DNA from: CAYHWW01 sp964360145
GTDB taxonomy: Bacteria > Bdellovibrionota > UBA1018 > CAYHWW01
Direction: 5' to 3'
Length of the DNA: 15,684 nucleotides
Assembly (NCBI GenBank): GCA_964360145.1
Contig: CAYHWW010000072.1
Coordinates: 1 to 15,684, forward strand
The notes below the pieces were generated by a model. The model was given only the letters and a program-made list of their open reading frames with translations. It searched no databases and was not told where the DNA came from. The position numbers were made by a program, and so were the translations under genes. This document shows positions 11,710 to 15,684 of this stretch, in pieces (the first letter of the stretch is position 1; each line of letters opens with the position of its first letter).

Positions 11710-14289
11710 ATGACGACGGCCAATGACCATGGTGGCAGCCATAGCCACAACGCCGCCAGCTCCTCCGCGAGCGGGTACGCCCCCCACGGCGTGGGCCCTG
11801 ATGCCACAAAACAAACAAAACTAGTTTATGCCATGTTCTTCCTCTCTGGTTTTTCGGCCCTCATCTACGAGGTGGCCTGGCTCTCGCGCATCCAGCTCGT
11901 CATGGGCCACACCGTGTATTCGCTTGCGACCACCCTCGCTTCATACTTGGCAGGCCTCGCCCTCGGGGCCTGGGGCACGAATCGCCTGCTCGCGAGCCAG
12001 CTCAACCCCTTGACTCTCTACGTTCTCGCCGAGGCCCTTGTGGGCCTCTACGGCCTTGCCTTCACCGTGCTCCTTGCCCTTGTGCAAGTGCCGTATGGCT
12101 GGCTCGTGAGTGCCGTGGTGTTGCCGCTCCCCGCGCTTTCCGCCGTGCAGTTTTTCACCTGCGGCGCCGTCATTGCCATTCCCACCATCCTCATGGGCAC
12201 CACGCTGCCCCTGCTTGCCGCCGCCTATGGGCGCGAGGGCAAGAGTGTAGCGAAAAACCTCCCCGTGCTCTACGCCGTGAACACCTTCGGCGCCGTGGCG
12301 GGCAGTCTCGCCTCTGGCCTCTTCATCATGCCCGCCCTGGGCTATGAGCGGAGCATCTGGCTCGCGGCGGGCATCAACATCACCATCCTCCTCTTGGCTG
12401 GGTCTCAACTGGAACAGTTTTTTATTCCCGCATGGAATGAGGTGAAAGACGCGCTCCGTGCCGCCCGCGGCTATCGCGCCGAGAAGCTCACTCTCACTGC
12501 CGCCGAAAAAACAGCGCTCCTCGTGCTCTTCCTTTCGGGGCTGGCGAGCATGTTCACCCAGTTCATCTGGAATCGCCTCGCCGCATTGGGCTTCGGCCCC
12601 CACACCTACATTTTCCCGCTCACCACCGCGGCGGTGCTGCTCGGCATCGTGGCGGGCAGCTGGTTCTTTCGCCGGGTGAGCGCCGACCGTGAACGCGCCG
12701 CCAATGCCCTCCAATACCTTCCGGTGGCTGCCGGCATCGCCCTCATCGTGGGCAACGCCATGCTCGCCCGCACGCCCGCTCTCGTGCTCTGGCTACACCA
12801 AACCATCGAGCCTGATTTCGCGTTGCTCACCGTCATTGAGTTCGCATGGCTCTGCATTTGCTGCGCGCCGGCGGCAACACTCCTCGGCGCGCTATTTCCA
12901 ATGGCGAGCTGCGTGCTGGTCTCTGGCCAACACGATGGCCCGCGGGCTCTGGGCCTCGGCTACGCCGTGAACATCCTGGGTCTCATCACCGGCGCGTTTT
13001 TAGGCTCCTTTGTCATGATGCCCCTCTTCGGCATGGAGGCCATGGGCCGCATGCTCCTCGTGGGTCTTGCCGCCTGCGGTGCCGCCGCGAGCCTGCGCAT
13101 CTACTGGAAGCCGGTCAACGCCGTGGCTTACATCATGCTCGCCCTCATCGCCGCACGGGTCACTCCGCCATTTGACAAGTACCTCCTCACTTCCGGTTAC
13201 TTCTACAATCGCACTCCCCACATGACGAAGACCGCTCTCCAGGAAGTGGGCTTTCTGTCCGTGCGGGATTACACGCGAGCCCACGAGGCGGAAATCGTAG
13301 CCTACCGCGACGACCCCCACGCGACGGTGAGCATCCACCAAGGGGTGCGCAACCCCAAGGATATCGCCTTCAAAATCAACGGCAAGGTCGATGGAAACAA
13401 CACAAGTGATTTATCAACCACGCGCTTTGTGAGCCTGCTGCCCTGGCTCATGAAGCAAGACGCCGCCACCGTGCTCACCATCGGTCTCGGCACCGGCTCC
13501 ACGGTGGCGGAGACGCTGCGCTTTCCCCGTTTGAAGCAAACCACGGTGATTGAGCTCTCCGCTGCCATGGCGGAGTTCTCGAAAAAACACTTTTCTGAAA
13601 TCAACGGTGCCCTCTGGGAGGATCCTCGCTTCCGCATCATCCATCGTGACGGGCGCGATTTTCTCGATCACACGCGGGAGACCTTCGATCTCGTCATCTC
13701 TGAACCCAGCAACCCCTGGGTGGAGGGCATCGGGAGCCTCTTCACCGAAGAATACTACCGCTCTATTTCCAAGCATTTGAACCCCGGCGGCGTGGCATCC
13801 CTTTGGTTCCACAGCTATGGTCTGGACTGCATCAGCGTGCGCTCCGTCATGGCGGCGGCCCGGGCGGTGTTCCCCACGCTTCACGTTTTCCGCCTCGGTG
13901 GCGATCTTTACATGCTCGCGGCCAACGAGGAGCCTCGTTTCGCGCCTTTCCACGGCATCACCGAGCCCACGGCGGGGGATGTGGAGCGGGACCTCATTGA
14001 ACTGGGCGGCGGTGGCCAGGGCATGACCCGCGCTGATGGCTATGGTCAGTTCTTCCGCAAAACTTATATATTCGGCCCAGAGGGCGTGGCTCGCTACACG
14101 GCTCATGCCGATGTGAACCGGGATGACAATCAGTTGCTGCAGTACCTGTCCGGTCGTTCGTTTTACACCGGCGTGTCTTGCAGCAACTACTCGACCTTCT
14201 CTCGGGCGGTGGAAATGAACGAGGCCATCGACGAAGTGGCGCGGTCCCTAGCAACGGATGGGCCACGCACCCCAGCGTCCGAGCGCTAA
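11710..14289 (+). CDS. Fused multi-pass membrane transporter-like / spermidine-synthase-like protein
   Basis: The 859-residue protein has a hydrophilic His/Ser/Gly-rich N-terminus (about 1-36). A polytopic membrane part follows, to about residue 490, with 12 or more hydrophobic segments, starting FFLSGFSALIYEVAWLSRI, typical of the fused MFS/spermidine synthase group. The C-terminal domain is a class I Rossmann fold of the spermidine-synthase type: TIGLGTGSTVAETL (about 590-603), VIELSAAM, DGRDFLDH and SEPSNPWVEG (about 663-672). Classical spermidine synthase has an acidic catalytic motif near this position; SEPSNPW marks this fusion clade, whose substrate is unknown. GAGG lies 10 nt before the ATG. 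It is transcribed away from the REPtron and converges with the cation-efflux gene, whose stop is 18 nt beyond. Third codon positions are strongly C/G, unlike the RAYT. Confidence 0.9.
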   Translation: MTTANDHGGSHSHNAASSSASGYAPHGVGPDATKQTKLVYAMFFLSGFSALIYEVAWLSRIQLVMGHTVYSLATTLASYLAGLALGAWGTNRLLASQLNPLTLYVLAEALVGLYGLAFTVLLALVQVPYGWLVSAVVLPLPALSAVQFFTCGAVIAIPTILMGTTLPLLAAAYGREGKSVAKNLPVLYAVNTFGAVAGSLASGLFIMPALGYERSIWLAAGINITILLLAGSQLEQFFIPAWNEVKDALRAARGYRAEKLTLTAAEKTALLVLFLSGLASMFTQFIWNRLAALGFGPHTYIFPLTTAAVLLGIVAGSWFFRRVSADRERAANALQYLPVAAGIALIVGNAMLARTPALVLWLHQTIEPDFALLTVIEFAWLCICCAPAATLLGALFPMASCVLVSGQHDGPRALGLGYAVNILGLITGAFLGSFVMMPLFGMEAMGRMLLVGLAACGAAASLRIYWKPVNAVAYIMLALIAARVTPPFDKYLLTSGYFYNRTPHMTKTALQEVGFLSVRDYTRAHEAEIVAYRDDPHATVSIHQGVRNPKDIAFKINGKVDGNNTSDLSTTRFVSLLPWLMKQDAATVLTIGLGTGSTVAETLRFPRLKQTTVIELSAAMAEFSKKHFSEINGALWEDPRFRIIHRDGRDFLDHTRETFDLVISEPSNPWVEGIGSLFTEEYYRSISKHLNPGGVASLWFHSYGLDCISVRSVMAAARAVFPTLHVFRLGGDLYMLAANEEPRFAPFHGITEPTAGDVERDLIELGGGGQGMTRADGYGQFFRKTYIFGPEGVARYTAHADVNRDDNQLLQYLSGRSFYTGVSCSNYSTFSRAVEMNEAIDEVARSLATDGPRTPASER

Positions 14290-14307
14290 AAAGTAACGAC
14301 GTACCTT

Positions 14308-15252
14308 TCAGCGGCTGTCGGCGCAGTCGAAGCAGGGGTCCGCATCCGCACTGGCCGCGTCTTCCAGCTGGATCGTGACATGGCCGATGGCGAAATCCTC
14401 GCGCAGGACTTCTCGGGCGCTGGTTAAAACATCAAGGCCCGCGGCGCCAGCCTTCAGCACCGCGTGGGCCGACAGCGCCAATTTGCGGCTCCCCAAGGTC
14501 CACACATGGAGATCATGGACCTCCGCCACGCCACCGATGCCGCTTAAGGCGCTGCGTACCGCTGCAAGGTCCACCCCCCGGGGGGTGGCCTCCATGAGGA
14601 TATCCACGGACTCCCTCAGGAGCCCCCAGGAAGACCATAGCGTCAATAGCGCCACCGCCATGCTGGCAAGGGCATCGGCTTGTAGCCAGCCGCTGAAATG
14701 CACCACGACGCCGGCGATGAGCACTGCCACGCTGCCCAGGGCGTCCGAGAGCAGATGCAAATAGCTCGAGCGCAAATTCATGCTGTGTTGGTGGTGGTCG
14801 TGGAGCAAAAACACACCCACGAGGTTGGCCACCAAGCCAGCGCCCGCGATGGCGAGCATCCACCCGGTGATGATGGGCAGGGGGGCTGAAAGGCGCTGTA
14901 CGGCCTTCCAGAACAGAAGGGCCATGGTGAGCCACAGGGCCAGGCAGTTGATGAGAGCCGCCAGCACCTCCGCGCGGTAGTAGCCGAAAGTTTTCGACGC
15001 CGTGGCCTGGCGGTGGGAGATCCAGAGGGCGAAGGCGCTCAAAGAAAGAGCCGCCACGTCGACAAACATATGACCCGCGTCCGAGAGCAAGGCGAGACTG
15101 CCAGTGTAGAGCCCACCGAAGAGTTCCGCGAGGAACAGGCCGCCGTTCAAAGCAATGGCGCCGGTCAACGCGCCGCGGGCAGAATCACCGGCGCTGGAAT
15201 GGCGGTGGCCGTGCTCATGGTCAGCGTGATTGTGATCGTGTTCATCGCCCAT
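14308..15252 (-). CDS. Cation diffusion facilitator, zinc-type (CzcD/ZitB-like)
   Basis: This 314-residue inner-membrane antiporter exports divalent metal, most likely Zn2+, in exchange for protons. The N-terminus is His-rich (HDHNHADHEHGHRH, residues 5-18), and six hydrophobic segments follow. The transport site is complete: His61 and Asp65 in SDAGHMFVD (helix 2) and His166 and Asp170 in LHLLSD (helix 5), the HD-HD arrangement associated with zinc specificity. A second His cluster HDHHQH (151-156) lies in the loop between helices 4 and 5. The C-terminal cytoplasmic domain contains VHDLHVWTLGS (about 245-255), and the protein ends with a CxxC tail (CFDC). It lies 50 nt after infA on the same strand. 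No good ribosome site precedes the ATG. Confidence 0.93.
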   Translation of the reverse strand: MGDEHDHNHADHEHGHRHSSAGDSARGALTGAIALNGGLFLAELFGGLYTGSLALLSDAGHMFVDVAALSLSAFALWISHRQATASKTFGYYRAEVLAALINCLALWLTMALLFWKAVQRLSAPLPIITGWMLAIAGAGLVANLVGVFLLHDHHQHSMNLRSSYLHLLSDALGSVAVLIAGVVVHFSGWLQADALASMAVALLTLWSSWGLLRESVDILMEATPRGVDLAAVRSALSGIGGVAEVHDLHVWTLGSRKLALSAHAVLKAGAAGLDVLTSAREVLREDFAIGHVTIQLEDAASADADPCFDCADSR

Positions 15253-15268
15253 AGGTCGCGAGAGTACC

Positions 15269-15287
15269 GGAGGTGATCCAGCCCACC
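15269..15287 (-). other. Match to the 3' end of 16S rRNA (anti-Shine-Dalgarno-like)
   Basis: The minus strand reads GGTGGGCTGGATCACCTCC. Fifteen of these bases (GGCTGGATCACCTCC) equal the universally conserved 16S rRNA 3' end; with one base deleted, the match to GGTGCGGCTGGATCACCTCC extends to 19 of 20. It lies between infA and the cation-efflux gene, in their transcript. The comparison rests on remembered consensus sequence. Confidence 0.55.
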
Positions 15288-15302
15288 AAGGTGCAGGATT
15301 CT

Positions 15303-15572
15303 TTATTTTTTGATGTAGGGGGGCGGCGGCGTGCCAGCATAGCCCGGGGAGCCAGGTTTGTGGCGGTGGATAATGAGCCCGTGGCTAGGGTCGTAGGGAG
15401 AAACCCCCACCGTGACCCGATCCCCAATGATGACGCGGATATTGAATTTGCGCATCTTGCCGGAAATCTTCGCATTAATGACGTGGCCGTTGTCCAGCTT
15501 CACGGTGTAGTTACCGCCCGCTAACGCATCAGTAACAGCACCTTCAACTTGGGCCAAATCTTCTTTCGACAT
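15303..15572 (-). CDS. infA: Translation initiation factor IF-1
   Basis: IF-1 binds the A site of the 30S subunit during initiation. The 89-residue protein shows the expected S1/OB-fold sequence: MSKEDLAQVEGAVTDAL, LDNGHVINAKISGKMRKFNIRVIIGDRVTVGVSPYDPSHGLIIHRHK. IF-1 proteins are usually about 72 residues; this one continues 17 residues with a Gly/Pro-rich tail (GSPGYAGTPPPPYIKK). The core also departs slightly from consensus (KFNIRVIIGD for the usual NYIRILPGD type). The ATG at 15572 is certain from homology, though the upstream ribosome site (TTGAGG) is very close. The cation-efflux gene follows on the same strand. The 112 nt upstream hold no clear gene. Confidence 0.93.
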   Translation of the reverse strand: MSKEDLAQVEGAVTDALAGGNYTVKLDNGHVINAKISGKMRKFNIRVIIGDRVTVGVSPYDPSHGLIIHRHKPGSPGYAGTPPPPYIKK

Positions 15573-15684
15573 GCCTCAAGTCTTATCGAGAAGACCTCCG
15601 GTGGACAAGCAGTATTTGGCGGCCCCTTACGGCGGTGCATCGACGTCATTGGTTTTAGTAGATCGTCGAGAAAGGGCCAGATGC

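Noticed and set aside
11941..12714. Minus-strand open frame opposite the membrane fusion gene
   Set aside because: The plus frame has convincing transmembrane helices. The antisense is His/Gly/Glu-rich in the way typical of antisense of GC3-rich coding sequence.
13414..14106. Minus-strand open frame opposite the spermidine-synthase-like domain
   Set aside because: The plus frame carries SAM-fold motifs across the whole stretch. The antisense shows no domain.
14290..14307. Possible shared terminator between the convergent fusion and cation-efflux genes
   Set aside because: The AAAGTA/TACCTTT pairing is mismatched and AT-rich, with no stable stem.
15571..15684. Plus-strand frame open from ATG to the window end, divergent from infA
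   Set aside because: Only 38 codons are visible, with no ribosome site or recognisable motif, and it would leave no room for the infA promoter. It may only be leader DNA.
1..15684. CRISPR array, integrase, toxin-antitoxin or prophage genes
   Set aside because: No array of regularly spaced identical repeats and no recognisable integrase, toxin or phage protein appears in any frame. The only mobile-type gene is the RAYT.

Overview
The window looks like a GC-rich chromosomal segment of a Gram-negative bacterium. It has housekeeping genes (FabH, IF-1, two tRNAs with encoded CCA), Sec-type signal peptides, a PilZ protein and a RAYT/REP element. I suspect a deltaproteobacterial or Bdellovibrionota-like lineage, but no marker here fixes that. 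A run of ten N at 4988-4997 shows it comes from a draft scaffold.

Layout. (1) 1-3304, minus strand: a partial beta-carbonic anhydrase, tRNA-Arg(CCU), fabH, a hemolysin-III/PAQR membrane protein and a secreted protein with an HELTH metal-binding motif. The tRNA is wedged between fabH and the carbonic anhydrase gene with 3 and 7 nt of spacing. (2) 3418-5204: a PilZ gene diverges from a SAM methyltransferase gene, which overlaps tail to tail with a fatty-acid-hydroxylase gene broken by the N gap. (3) 5205-5555: a strong terminator, tRNA-Ala(GGC) with a good promoter, and a nested palindromic REP-like element. (4) 5556-10504, minus strand: two adjacent genes for large exported, Gly-rich, unrecognised proteins that share a C-terminal arrangement (amphipathic LLA/MLA helix, then an LFxxVSS motif). 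(5) 10566-11592: a REPtron, that is, a REP-associated tyrosine transposase (RAYT) bracketed by two similar direct copies of a two-palindrome unit. The transposase ORF reads through one of these units. (6) 11710-14289, plus strand: a membrane protein fused to a spermidine-synthase-like domain. (7) 14308-15572, minus strand: infA followed by a zinc-type cation diffusion facilitator gene. The short gap between them matches the 3' end of 16S rRNA as I remember it.

How the genes may work together. fabH, tRNA-Arg and the carbonic anhydrase gene are probably transcribed together; carbonic anhydrase supplies bicarbonate, which acetyl-CoA carboxylase uses upstream of FabH. The two large exported proteins are probably one operon (26 nt apart) and, by shared C-terminal architecture, may act in the same export route or surface complex. 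That is inference. The best candidates for something undescribed are this exported pair, the REPtron with its own REP family, and the second, unrelated palindrome family at 5459-5539.
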